From an uncultured Sphingomonadaceae bacterium (GTDB taxonomy: Bacteria > Pseudomonadota > Alphaproteobacteria > Sphingomonadales > Sphingomonadaceae): 64,000 bases of DNA. Positions 30,259 through 39,036 of this stretch are shown piece by piece. Position 1 is the first letter of the stretch; every line of letters begins with the position of its first letter. The notes under the pieces are model-generated. The model was not told the origin of the DNA. It was given only the letters and a program-made list of their open reading frames with translations, and made no database searches. The stretch spans positions 186,001 through 250,000 of the forward strand of contig CANLQG010000003.1 in the NCBI GenBank assembly GCA_947493195.1, written 5' to 3'. The position numbers and the translations under genes are program-made.

Positions 30259-31179
30259 ATGTCGAACACCGCACAGATCGAAAACCCCATTAACGCACAG
30301 GCCATTGCCGCGCACTCACCGCGAGATTACCCGCGCGATGGCTCGACCCATCCCCCCAGGCCCGCACGAGAGAAAAGTGTGACAACACCTGCCCCGTCCG
30401 GCAAATCGGACACGAGCACGCAGCTTGAGCCGGCACTGAGCTGGATGCGTGGCCAGATGGTGCGCGAATTCGTAAAGCGGATGCGCCGCAAGTATCGCAC
30501 CGCGAAGGGTGACGACCTGCGCGGTCGGATGCGCAAGCGCAAGACGGCGCTCGCCATGTCAGCCGCCGTGATGGGCTTCAGCACCGGCGCCGTCGACATT
30601 TCGCATTTCGATCCGCAGTACCAGATCAGCTTCGAGGATATCGATCCGACCCAGAGTCGCGTCCACGCGCTGCAGCTGAAAGTAAGCGACACGCTGAAGG
30701 AAGCATTGGCCGAAGAAGAGGGCGTTCGCCTGACGGTCTACCGTGACGTTGCAGGGTATCCCACCGTCGGTGTCGGCCACCTTGTGCGGCCGAGCGATGG
30801 CCTGAGAGTCGGCGACCGTATCACGTACGACCAGGCGTTGGACTTTCTGGAAGCTGACCTGCGCAAGGCCGAAAGTGGCGTCAAGCGCCTTGTGGGCGAC
30901 CTGCCACTATACCAGCACGAGTTCGATGCCTTGGTAGACCTCGTCTACAACGTCGGCGAAGGTAATGTTTCGGAAAAGCGCAGCCCCGGTCTCAATGCAG
31001 CCATTCAGACCGCCGATTACGACGGAATGGCGAACGAATTGAACTACACCACTGCCGGTGGCCAGGTTGCCCGGGGGCTCGAAATTCGTTCCGAGCGTCG
31101 CCAGTCTATATTCATGAATGCCGCCTACGAAGATCCGCGTGCGATCGAGGTTGATACCAGTGGCCGCGCGAGCATCTGA
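30259..31179 (+). CDS. GH24 (T4-lysozyme type) muramidase with unusual N-terminus
   Basis: A 306-aa protein. The C-terminal half (about 137-300) is a phage-type lysozyme: EEEGVRLTVYRDVAGYPTVG gives catalytic E154, D163 and T169 in the E-x8-D-x5-T spacing, followed by GVGHLV and LVDLVYNVGEGN. The first 75 residues are Pro/Ser/Thr-rich. A strongly basic stretch (RMRRKYR, RMRKRK) and one hydrophobic segment (TALAMSAAVMGFSTGAV, about 96-112) follow, so the enzyme is probably an inner-membrane-anchored or signal-anchor muramidase. No holin, spanin or phage gene is adjacent. Start at 30259 with AGGA upstream. Confidence 0.88.
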   Translation: MSNTAQIENPINAQAIAAHSPRDYPRDGSTHPPRPAREKSVTTPAPSGKSDTSTQLEPALSWMRGQMVREFVKRMRRKYRTAKGDDLRGRMRKRKTALAMSAAVMGFSTGAVDISHFDPQYQISFEDIDPTQSRVHALQLKVSDTLKEALAEEEGVRLTVYRDVAGYPTVGVGHLVRPSDGLRVGDRITYDQALDFLEADLRKAESGVKRLVGDLPLYQHEFDALVDLVYNVGEGNVSEKRSPGLNAAIQTADYDGMANELNYTTAGGQVARGLEIRSERRQSIFMNAAYEDPRAIEVDTSGRASI

Positions 31180-31222
31180 TCACGAGCTTGAACCGGAACT
31201 TTCAAACGGCCATTTGCCAACC

Positions 31223-31915
31223 ATGACGCAGCGTCAACCAGACACAATTGCAAGACCCGCCACGGTCCGTATCGTTGCCGCGTTGGCGGGTCTTGTGCTG
31301 CCTGCGTCCGCCTTGCTGGCAGCGTGCTCGGCACAGGAAGGGCCGCCCGTCGATGCTTCGGGCGAAATCGGTGGTAACTTCGATATTCCCGCAGAGGCAG
31401 GCTCAGCCGTTGTCCGCGCAGGGGAGGACCGCGATTGCCTAGTTGTCGTGTGGGAACAGCAGGCCGCGCCGGACCGTGAATTCGACCGCGCGAACGACCT
31501 TGCCGAGGGCGGGCTGATATCCTGCGCCACCGGCACCAGCGCCAGCCAGTACGAAGCGACCCTTTCGGCCCTGCGCGATGCCGCTGCGCGTGACAGCCGC
31601 GAGGAATTGCTGGGCGCACTGGACGTGCCGCTGCTCTACATCGATGCCGAGGGCAACCGCCGCGACCTGCGCGAAACCGATTTCGCCAGCCGCGACTATG
31701 CCGAGGTCTTCTCTCCCGAAATGCTTGCGCTGATGCGCGGGCTCGACCTTGATGACATGACCGTGGTGCCCGACCAGGGCGGGTTCTTCCAGCTCGGCGC
31801 ACTCTGGCTCCGCCCCGGCGAACCGGGCGGCAGACCGCGCATCGTGACGATCAACCGGCAGGCGCTGTCGGAAGCTGCAAGAGCCTCCATTGAACAGGCG
31901 GAAACCTCGTCCTGA
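31223..31915 (+). CDS. lipoprotein of unknown function
   Basis: A 230-aa protein whose N-terminus ends in a lipobox (LPASALLAACSAQEGPP). The mature domain has two Cys (DRDCLVVVWEQ and LISCATG) and is acidic. The first in-frame ATG upstream (31118) lies inside the muramidase gene, so ATG 31223, which starts just before the export segment, is preferred. No known domain is recognised. Confidence 0.72.
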   Translation: MTQRQPDTIARPATVRIVAALAGLVLPASALLAACSAQEGPPVDASGEIGGNFDIPAEAGSAVVRAGEDRDCLVVVWEQQAAPDREFDRANDLAEGGLISCATGTSASQYEATLSALRDAAARDSREELLGALDVPLLYIDAEGNRRDLRETDFASRDYAEVFSPEMLALMRGLDLDDMTVVPDQGGFFQLGALWLRPGEPGGRPRIVTINRQALSEAARASIEQAETSS

Positions 31916-32034
31916 CGAGTGCGTTCAGGCTCTTGGCAGGTTCGATCTGTAGGACTATGCGCCAAGTTTCACACGAAACAAAACGGCTCGGCGATCCGGC
32001 GGGCCGCATAATTACAAAAGGAAGAGACGCCCGA

Positions 32035-34248
32035 ATGCGCAAGAGCACCCTTCTCGCCACCACCATGATCGCCGCGCTTGCCAGCGCCTGCACAACGATG
32101 GACAATGCCGACATGACCACTGATGTCCTGCCCGGCACCGCCGAATACGACCCGCAGATCCCCGAAGCGACCAGCATTTTCGCAGAGCCTTCGCCGCTCT
32201 ACATGCACGCCCCGCAGTTCGACCGGATTTCGGATGAAGAGTGGCAGGGCATCATCGAGGAAGCGATCGCCATCCAGCTGGCCGAGATGGAAGCGATTGC
32301 CGAGAACCCCAATCCTCCCACCTTCGACAACACGCTGGTGGCCATGGAGCGTTCGGGCCAGGTATTCTCGCGTGCCTACGGCGCGTTCAGCCAGATTGTT
32401 TCCGCCAACATCAACGACACCATTGCCACCACGGACGAGGAACTCGCCCCGCAGGTCGCTGCGATGAATGACAGCATCTACCTGAACCCCGAACTGTTTG
32501 CCCGCGTGAAGGCGGTCTACGACAATCGCGCCGCCATGAGCATGACGCCGGAAGACGCCATGCTGCTGGAGACAACCTACGACGAATTCGTCCACCGCGG
32601 TGCGCAGCTGGGTGACAATGCACAGACCGAACTGCGCCAGATCAACGAGCGGCTCTCGTCGCTTTCTTCGCAGATCTCGCAGCGCATCACGACGGGCCAG
32701 AACAACGCCTCGATCTTCGTAGATGACCGGGCAATGCTTTCCGGCCTGTCCGAAGGCCAGATCGCGTCCGCCGCCGCTGCCGCTGCCGAAGCGGGCCGCG
32801 AAGGCGAATTCATGCTGAGCGTGAGCAACACCACCGGCGTGCCGCAGCTTGCCCAGCTCGACAACCGCGACGTACGCGAGCGGCTTTACAAGGCCAGCGT
32901 GGCCCGCAACCAGAGCGGTGACGCCTCCACCCTGCCGTTGATCCGCGAAGTGATCGCCCTGCGCAACCGCCGCGCCCAGCTGTTTGGCGAGCCGAGTCAC
33001 GCCAACTGGCAGATGTACGATCGCATGGTGTCCGATCCGGCAGCCGCCATCGGCTTCATGACCGACATGGTCCCCGCCCTGCGCGCCACGCAGGAACGCG
33101 AAGCCGCCGTGCTGCAGGAGCGTATCGCGCAGGATGGCCACGACTTCACCCTCGCCCCGTGGGACTGGCAGTACTACGCTTCGCTGGTGCGGTCGGAGCG
33201 CTACGCCCTCGATAACGAGGAGATCAAGCAGTACTTCGTGGTGGAGAACGTGCTGGAAGACGGCGTGTTCTACATGGCCGAGCAGTTGTACGGCCTGACC
33301 TTCGAGGAACGTAATGACATCCCCACCTATCACCCCGATGTGAAGGTCTACACGGTCTTCCACGATGGTGAGGAGCAGGCGCTGTTCTACTTCGATCCGT
33401 TCAGCCGTGAGAGCAAGCGCGGCGGTGCGTGGATGAGCAACTTCATCGAGCAGAGCCACCTGCTGGGCCTGAAACCGGTCATCACCAACACGCAGAACAT
33501 CGCCCCGCCCGCCGCTGGCCAGCCAGCACTGGCAACGTGGGACGACGTGACGACGATGTTCCACGAATTCGGCCACGCGTTGCACGGTATCTTTGCCGAC
33601 CAGCAGTATCCCTCGCTGTCGGGCACCAACACCGCGCGCGACTGGGTGGAATTCCCCAGCCAGTTCCATGAGAACTTCGCCGCCGTGCCGGAAGTGCTGC
33701 AACGCTACGCCCGTCACAACGAAACCGGCGAAGTCATTCCGATGGAGCTGGTGGAAGCAATCGACCGCGCGAGCAAGTTCAACCAGGGCCACAGCTTCGG
33801 TGAGATCATCGCCGCATCGCTGCTGGACATGGAATGGCACTCGCTCGATCCGAGCCAGCCCGCGCCGACCGACGTGATGGCCTTCGAAGCCGAGGCGCTG
33901 GAACGCATCGGACTGCGCAGCGACCTGGTACCGCCGCGTTACAAGACACCGTACTTCCGCCATATTTTCGAGCACGGCTATGACGCGGGCTACTACGCCT
34001 ACACCTGGACCGAAATGCTGCACCACGATGCCTACAGCTACGTGGCGAACAATGGCGGCATGACGCGCGAGATGGGCGACCACATCGTGAACACCTTCCT
34101 CGGCCAGGGCCACTCCAAGACCTATGAGCAGATGTTCCGGGACTTCACCGGCCGCGACCCACGGGTCGAACCACTGCTGGAAGCACGCGGCCTGATTCCG
34201 GAAGATGACGACGTGCAGGGCATCGACGGCGCGGAAGGTGCCGTCTAA
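32035..34248 (+). CDS. dcp: M3-family peptidyl-dipeptidase, predicted lipoprotein
   Basis: A 737-aa zinc metallopeptidase of the M3 (Dcp/oligopeptidase A) family, which removes C-terminal dipeptides. The metal site is MFHEFGHALHG (HEFGH at about 510-514), with the third-ligand region HENFAAVPEVL. Substrate-loop residues (YDAGYYAYTWTEML) follow near the C-terminus. The N-terminus MRKSTLLATTMIAALASACT has a lipobox at LASAC, so this copy is exported and lipid-anchored rather than cytosolic. Start ATG 32035 with AGGAAG upstream. Confidence 0.94.
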   Translation: MRKSTLLATTMIAALASACTTMDNADMTTDVLPGTAEYDPQIPEATSIFAEPSPLYMHAPQFDRISDEEWQGIIEEAIAIQLAEMEAIAENPNPPTFDNTLVAMERSGQVFSRAYGAFSQIVSANINDTIATTDEELAPQVAAMNDSIYLNPELFARVKAVYDNRAAMSMTPEDAMLLETTYDEFVHRGAQLGDNAQTELRQINERLSSLSSQISQRITTGQNNASIFVDDRAMLSGLSEGQIASAAAAAAEAGREGEFMLSVSNTTGVPQLAQLDNRDVRERLYKASVARNQSGDASTLPLIREVIALRNRRAQLFGEPSHANWQMYDRMVSDPAAAIGFMTDMVPALRATQEREAAVLQERIAQDGHDFTLAPWDWQYYASLVRSERYALDNEEIKQYFVVENVLEDGVFYMAEQLYGLTFEERNDIPTYHPDVKVYTVFHDGEEQALFYFDPFSRESKRGGAWMSNFIEQSHLLGLKPVITNTQNIAPPAAGQPALATWDDVTTMFHEFGHALHGIFADQQYPSLSGTNTARDWVEFPSQFHENFAAVPEVLQRYARHNETGEVIPMELVEAIDRASKFNQGHSFGEIIAASLLDMEWHSLDPSQPAPTDVMAFEAEALERIGLRSDLVPPRYKTPYFRHIFEHGYDAGYYAYTWTEMLHHDAYSYVANNGGMTREMGDHIVNTFLGQGHSKTYEQMFRDFTGRDPRVEPLLEARGLIPEDDDVQGIDGAEGAV

Positions 34249-34279
34249 CTGAATGTCGGGAGGGAGATTTGTTCTCCCT

Positions 34280-34373
34280 CCCCGTTCTCCTGAACTTGTC
34301 GAAGGGCTGCCCTTCTCCTGCAATCTGGGCCGGTTGAAAGGCAGGCCTTCGACAGGCTCAGGACAGACGGGGA
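34280..34373. repeat. CTTCGACA-type palindromic repeat
   Basis: An imperfect inverted repeat of about 30-bp arms: CCCGTTCTCCTGAACTTGTC...GGGCTGCC against GGCAGGCCTTCGACAGGCTC...ACGGGG. This type, with TTCGACA.GCTCAGG ends, is common between genes in sphingomonads as I recall. It lies between the convergent ends of the M3 peptidase and btuD and may also act as a terminator in both directions. Confidence 0.75.
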
Positions 34374-34379
34374 ATTAAC

Positions 34380-35108
34380 TCAGTTCTGCGTAACCAGAGC
34401 GCGCTGGCCAGGCTCGCCCAGCCAGCGTGCTTTCACACCCCACACTTCACGGATGATATCAAGCGACAGCGCCTCTTCGGGGGCGCTGTCTGCTTTCAGG
34501 CGTCCTTCGTCCAGCACCAGCACTCGGTCGGCGTGGTTCATCGCCAAGGCAAGGTCATGGACCACCAGCACCACACCAACGCCGCCGGCAGCCTGCGCGC
34601 GCAGCACTTTCAGCAAGCCCAGCTGGTGCGCCAGGTCGAGCGCGGCGAGGGGTTCGTCGGCGAGAATCCAGCATGGTTCTCCGGCCAGCACGCGGGCCAG
34701 CAGGGCGCGCGCTTTCTCGCCGCCCGAAAGCGTGGAGACGGGCCGCGCGGCAAAGTCCGACATCGCGGTTGCGGCCATCGCGCTGGCGACGGCGAACTTG
34801 CCCCGGTCGCCGTGCGGCAGACGGCCCAGCGCGACGAGATTGGCAACCGATACGTCCCAGGCGACCTCGCCCGATTGCGGCAGGTAGCCGATAGCCCTGG
34901 CGCGGTCTCTCGGCGGCATGGCGGAAAGCGGGGCGCCGTCCAGCAGGACTTCGCCCCTGTCGGCCGGCAGCAGTCCCGCCAGCGCCGAAAGCAGGGTGGA
35001 TTTGCCCGCACCGTTCGGCCCGCAGATGGCGGTGATCTCGCCGGGATGCAGCGCAGCGGTGACGTTTTCCAGCCGGTGGGCGATGGCGATTGCGTGTGTC
35101 TCCAGCAT
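34380..35108 (-). CDS. btuD: vitamin B12/haem-type ABC transporter ATPase
   Basis: A 242-aa ATPase with Walker A CGPNGAGKSTLLSAL, Q-loop LPQSG, signature LSGGEKARALLA and Walker B CWILADEPLAALD, followed by the switch His in LVVHDLALAM. It is the last gene of the riboswitch-controlled operon, so it powers B12 import. The ATG at 35108 overlaps the permease stop by one base (TGATG); a GTG codon three bases earlier is the alternative. Confidence 0.94.
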   Translation of the reverse strand: MLETHAIAIAHRLENVTAALHPGEITAICGPNGAGKSTLLSALAGLLPADRGEVLLDGAPLSAMPPRDRARAIGYLPQSGEVAWDVSVANLVALGRLPHGDRGKFAVASAMAATAMSDFAARPVSTLSGGEKARALLARVLAGEPCWILADEPLAALDLAHQLGLLKVLRAQAAGGVGVVLVVHDLALAMNHADRVLVLDEGRLKADSAPEEALSLDIIREVWGVKARWLGEPGQRALVTQN

Positions 35109-36067
35109 CACGCCGCCCTCCGCATGCGCAGCAGCAGCATCAGGAAGAACGGCGCGCCGATCAGCGAGAGCGCGATGCCGAGGCGGAGTTCCGTGACCAG
35201 TGGCAGGATACGCACCACCACATCCGCCACCAGCACCAGCAATGCTCCCGCCAGCGCGCTCGGCACGATCAGGCTGGAGGGGCGCTTGTCGGTAAGCGGG
35301 CGGACAAGGTGCGGCACGATCAGGCCGACGAAACCGATGATCCCCCCCACCGCCACGCCGCTGCCCACGGTCAGGCCGGTGCCCACCACCAGCAGGGCCA
35401 TCAAGCGCCCCGGAGAGACACCCAGCGAACGGGCCGCAGGCTCACCCAGCGTCATCGCGTCGAGATCGCGGCCCGCCAGCCACAGCGCGGCAAGGCCCGC
35501 CAGCGTCAATGGCGCGGCCAGCATGACGTCGGCCCAGCTACGGTCCGTCAACGCGCCCATCAGCCAGGTGACGATGCTGCTCATGGCAAAGGCATTGGGC
35601 GCAAGGCTAATCGCAAGCGACGTGAGCGCGCCGGCAAGGCTGGCGATCATCATGCCCGCCAGCGTGAACAGCGCAATGCCGTGCGCCGGGTTCGCCGTGC
35701 GCCCGGCAATCAGCGCCAGCAAAGCCATCGCCCCGCCCGCGCCGACGAGGGCGAACAGCGGCAACAGGATTGCACTGGCGACACCGATATACAGCGCGAT
35801 GACCGCTCCCAGCGCCGCGCCGGGAGCGATGCCGAACAGGCCCGGATCGGCCAGCGGATTGCGCAGGTATCCCTGCATCGCCGCTCCCGCCGCGCCCAGC
35901 CCCGCGCCGAGCACCACGGCGAGAACTGCGCGCGGCATGCGGAGTTCCATCAGGATGGGAACCGCATTGGGCGTCACATCCGGATCGACCCACACGCGGC
36001 CCGCCAGCAAGGAAAGCGGCACGGTAACCAGCAGCAACGCGGCAAGGATGAGGCTGGCACGGTTCAT
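35108..36067 (-). CDS. btuC: FecCD-family B12 ABC permease
   Basis: A 319-aa protein with about ten hydrophobic helices. It carries ELRMPRAVLAVVLGAGLGAA and MQGYLRNPLADPGLFGIAPG, the signature of the FecCD/BtuC family, and near the C-terminus GIIGFVGLIVPHLVRPL. The start at 36067 (MNRASLILAALL) overlaps the end of the binding-protein gene by ATGA. Position in a cobalamin-riboswitch operon assigns the substrate as cobalamin or cobinamide. Confidence 0.95.
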   Translation of the reverse strand: MNRASLILAALLLVTVPLSLLAGRVWVDPDVTPNAVPILMELRMPRAVLAVVLGAGLGAAGAAMQGYLRNPLADPGLFGIAPGAALGAVIALYIGVASAILLPLFALVGAGGAMALLALIAGRTANPAHGIALFTLAGMMIASLAGALTSLAISLAPNAFAMSSIVTWLMGALTDRSWADVMLAAPLTLAGLAALWLAGRDLDAMTLGEPAARSLGVSPGRLMALLVVGTGLTVGSGVAVGGIIGFVGLIVPHLVRPLTDKRPSSLIVPSALAGALLVLVADVVVRILPLVTELRLGIALSLIGAPFFLMLLLRMRRAA

Positions 36068-36927
36068 GGCACCTGCCGCCTGATCCCGGCCAGCCGCGCA
36101 AGCGCGCGCGGAATGGTTGGCCCGCCGCAATAGAGGAGCGAGGAGGGAAGGTCATAATGGGCGACGTTGCGGGTCATGGCCGGATGATCGAAAGCGATCT
36201 CGTCACCTGCCGTGATGACCACCTCTGGCGGATCGGCCAGCACGTTCTCCAGCGGCAGATAGGCTCCCTGCCCCAGTCCGCGCGCGGCGGAAAGGCTGGC
36301 AAAGCCGCTGTGTTCCAGCAGCGCATTGGCAAGCGACCCTTCGCCGCCCACGATGCCGCCCTGCTGCCACAGCAGCGCCGTGACAGGTTCTCCTGTCCAG
36401 CCGAGGCTTTCCCAGCTTGCGGCAATTTCGCCGGAAAGGCGCTTTGCCTCGACGCTGTTGCCGCTCGCGTCGCCCAGCAGGTCAATCTGCGCAAGGCTGC
36501 CTTCCAGCGTGCTGGAAATGCCTACGGTGACAACATCGATACCGGCCTGCTCCAGCGCGCGGCGGGTAGAAGGCTGAATAAAGATATCGGCCACTACCAT
36601 GTCCGGCGCCAAGGCCAGCACTTCCTCTGCCGTGCCACCCGTGCTGTGGAACTGCGCCGCCTGCTCTGGCAGCATGGAGCTTGCCTGCGGATCGTGGCTG
36701 TAGTGAGAAATGGCCAGTAGCTGCCCCGGCGCGGCGATTTCCGCGAGGATGGCGTCGGCGCAGGGGTTGAGGCTGACAATGCTGGGACGATCGGTTTCGG
36801 AGTACGAATTTGCACTCCCGCAGCCGCTCACCGTCATCCCGGCGCAGGCCGGAATCCAGAGCCACCAGCTTAAAGCCAGCCCGGATCCCGGCCTTCGCCG
36901 GAATGACGAAGGAAGCGAACGGCTCAA
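36064..36927 (-). CDS. btuF: cobalamin-binding periplasmic protein with signal from a palindromic repeat
   Basis: A BtuF/FhuD-like binding protein (RPSIVSLNPCADAILAEIAA, EEVLALAPDMVVADIFI, DVVTVGISSTLEGSLAQIDL, PPEVVITAGDE). Two starts are possible. ATG 36837 gives 257 aa but starts inside the export region. TTG 36927 overlaps the btuB stop (TTGA) and gives 287 aa, with a basic n-region (FRRRPGSG), hydrophobic LALSWWLWIPACAGM and a lipobox-like TVSGC. I annotate the longer form because a binding protein needs export; no Shine-Dalgarno is seen at the TTG. The intervening DNA is a copy of the palindromic element. Confidence 0.85.
   Translation of the reverse strand: MSRSLPSSFRRRPGSGLALSWWLWIPACAGMTVSGCGSANSYSETDRPSIVSLNPCADAILAEIAAPGQLLAISHYSHDPQASSMLPEQAAQFHSTGGTAEEVLALAPDMVVADIFIQPSTRRALEQAGIDVVTVGISSTLEGSLAQIDLLGDASGNSVEAKRLSGEIAASWESLGWTGEPVTALLWQQGGIVGGEGSLANALLEHSGFASLSAARGLGQGAYLPLENVLADPPEVVITAGDEIAFDHPAMTRNVAHYDLPSSLLYCGGPTIPRALARLAGIRRQVP
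36832..36908. repeat. dispersed palindromic element, copy 2, inside btuF 5' end
   Basis: Ends CGTCATCCCGGC and GCCGGAATGACG are inverted, with internal pairing. In the btuF frame it reads SFRRRPGSG...WIPACAGMT, the typical translation of such repeats. The left end contributes the ATG at 36837. Confidence 0.88.
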
Positions 36928-38774
36928 AGCGCCAGTCGCGCCCCGATATGCGCGCCGGTGCCCGCCGTGCCGTATCCGGCGGCGGTCTGGTACTGCTCGT
37001 CCCACAGGTTTTCGACCCTGCCGAAAAGCTGCACCTGTTCGCTTACCTGCCAGCTGCCGCGCAGGGTCATGACCTCGTAACCACCCAGCCGCACGGAGTT
37101 CGCGGCATTGTCGAAGCTGGATGAGACCACCCGCAGGTCCGCGCCCAGCGTCACTGCTGCAACCGGCGAGAACTCCCCGGTGAAGGTCGCCGCATGGCGC
37201 GGGCGACGGGCCAGCGCGAGGCCGGTCTCGCGGTTCTCGGCATCGGTCAGGGTATAGACCGCGCCCAGCGTCACACCGTCGGCAGGCCGCGCCCATAATT
37301 CCGCCTCCACCCCGCGTGCGCGGGTGCGCGTGATATTGTCGTACGTGCCGAACGGACGGTTGGTGCAGATGCCGGTCGTCTCGCCAAAGCAGCTGACAAA
37401 GGCGATCTGGTTTTCGGTATTGCGCTGGTAGACGGTTACCGCGCCATAAACGCGCTGGCGAGTCAGTGTCCGCTCCCCGTAGGCTAGCCCAAGGTCGAAG
37501 CTGGTGCTCTGTTCAGGGTCGAGCGACAGGTTGCCGTATTCGGAATGCAGCTGGAACAGGCTGGGCGCCTTGAACCCTTCCCCCACGCTGGCGCGCAGCC
37601 GCCATCCGGGCGACAACTCGTAGCTGGCATCGGCGCCAAAACTGACGGCGGTACCGAAGTCGGCATGATCGTCCGCCCGCGCGCCGATGTGACCGGAGAT
37701 GGCGTTGTATTCGATTCCCGCCTGGACATAAGCGCCGGTGCTGCGCGTATCCTCGCCTGCATCGAACAGGGTCGTGTAACGCGTCCACTCGTTCTCCGCC
37801 CCGAAATTCAGCAGCAGTGGGCCGATGGGCCGCCATTCGCCGCGCAGGTCCAGCCGGTCGGACTGGCCCTGGCTGGTGAATGTCTCCGCCCCGCTGCCAT
37901 CCAGGTTGTCACGGTCGGTGTCGGCAAAGCTGTAAGCAGCAGAAACGAACAGCGCGCCTGTATCCAGCACTGCCCCGGCAGAGCCGGTCCACTGGCGGGT
38001 TTTCTGCACCTCGTCGGTATCGGCCAGCGTGAAGTTCGGTGCGGGGAATCCGTCCAGCTCCAGTTCGCCCTCGGCATAGCGGGTGCGGGCGAACAGTTCG
38101 AAGCGGTCGTTGAAGTAATAGCGCGCATGGCCGTTCAGCGCCCACTGCTCGAAGCCATCTGCCTCGGTGCCTGCTTCGGCGGCGGAAATCCCGTCGGTGC
38201 TGAACCACGTGCCGGACAGGCCAAGGAAGCCGGTGTCGGGATCGCTTAATCCGCCCGATACCACGGTGCTGACGGTGTCGCGCGCGCCGTATTCGGCGGT
38301 GGCGCGCAAACCGCTGGTCGCACGGGTGGAGGCAACGATCACGCCGCCGATCGCGTCCGAGCCCCAGATCGTGGAGTTGGAGCCGCGCAGGATCTCAAGC
38401 TTGTCGAGGTCGAGCGCCAGCAGGTTACCGAAATCATATCCGCCGGTAGGTGCCGCAGGATCCGACACGCGCACGCCGTCGATCACGGTCAGCACCTGTT
38501 CGGCCTCGCTGCCGCGCAGGCGCACCCCGGTAAAGCCGCCAACGCCGCCGTTACGGGTGAAGGTGACGCCCGGCGCACGTTCCAGTACGCGGGTCAGGTC
38601 AGCGCCCTGCACCGCCTCGATCTCGGCCTCGCCGATGACGGTTACCGCCTGCCCGGTATCCTCCACCTCGATACGGGTGCCGGTGGCGGTGACGGTAATG
38701 TTTGCCTCGTCCTGGGCGAACGCCGGACGCGAGAGAACAACAAGGGAAACGCCGAAAAACAGATATTTGTACAC
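36924..38774 (-). CDS. btuB: TonB-dependent cobalamin receptor
   Basis: A 616-aa outer-membrane transporter. The signal peptide YLFFGVSLVVLSRPAFAQ precedes a TonB-box-like ITVTATGTRIEVEDTGQ. The plug domain includes VLERAPGVTFTRNGG, RGSEAEQVLTVIDGVRVSD and LEILRGSNSTIWGSDAIGGV. The barrel ends in QYQTAAGYGTAG...IGARLAL, close to the family's C-terminal end. The start is a GTG (38774) directly after GGAGGAATT, which is the best Shine-Dalgarno in the region; no ATG fits the signal peptide. Expression is set by the B12 riboswitch just upstream. Confidence 0.95.
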   Translation of the reverse strand: MYKYLFFGVSLVVLSRPAFAQDEANITVTATGTRIEVEDTGQAVTVIGEAEIEAVQGADLTRVLERAPGVTFTRNGGVGGFTGVRLRGSEAEQVLTVIDGVRVSDPAAPTGGYDFGNLLALDLDKLEILRGSNSTIWGSDAIGGVIVASTRATSGLRATAEYGARDTVSTVVSGGLSDPDTGFLGLSGTWFSTDGISAAEAGTEADGFEQWALNGHARYYFNDRFELFARTRYAEGELELDGFPAPNFTLADTDEVQKTRQWTGSAGAVLDTGALFVSAAYSFADTDRDNLDGSGAETFTSQGQSDRLDLRGEWRPIGPLLLNFGAENEWTRYTTLFDAGEDTRSTGAYVQAGIEYNAISGHIGARADDHADFGTAVSFGADASYELSPGWRLRASVGEGFKAPSLFQLHSEYGNLSLDPEQSTSFDLGLAYGERTLTRQRVYGAVTVYQRNTENQIAFVSCFGETTGICTNRPFGTYDNITRTRARGVEAELWARPADGVTLGAVYTLTDAENRETGLALARRPRHAATFTGEFSPVAAVTLGADLRVVSSSFDNAANSVRLGGYEVMTLRGSWQVSEQVQLFGRVENLWDEQYQTAAGYGTAGTGAHIGARLAL

Positions 38775-38879
38775 AATTCCTCCATCAAAAGCGAAACTGC
38801 CGCTTGTGACGGAGGGAGCGCGGAAATGCGCTCTCCCGCTGGCTTTCGGTACACCCCGCCCGATAGCGTAAGCGACCGT

Positions 38880-39032
38880 CTCAGGCAGGTCTCCTGGCTC
38901 CCGGATCAATGCTTCCCGCTCGCCTTCCCGTCTTGCGGACAGTGGCAACAGAGCAGGGCGCTCCCCGGTCACAGTTGCGGGGGCAGCGCGGGTGTTTCAC
39001 CCGCTTCCCTCTTAGGTTCGCTTTCACGAACA
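38880..39032 (-). promoter_or_regulatory. cobalamin riboswitch
   Basis: On the minus strand the leader shows the standard order of the B12 aptamer: GAAGCGGGTGAAACACCCGC, GCTGCCCCCGCAACTGTGAC, the core TTGCCACTGTCCGCAAGACGG with GGGAAGG, and GGGAGCCAGGAGACCTGCCT at the 3' end. It precedes btuB by about 105 nt and should shut off the btuB-F-C-D operon when adenosylcobalamin is plentiful. The btuB promoter must lie just upstream of 39032. Confidence 0.97.
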
Positions 39033-39036
39033 ACCC

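Noticed and set aside
30259..31179. Prophage remnant suggested by the GH24 lysozyme
   Set aside because: No structural, integrase, holin or packaging gene is adjacent; recorded as a cellular muramidase.
31969..34323. Minus-strand frame of about 784 codons opposite the M3 peptidase
   Set aside because: Antisense shadow; HEFGH and the lipobox are on the plus strand.
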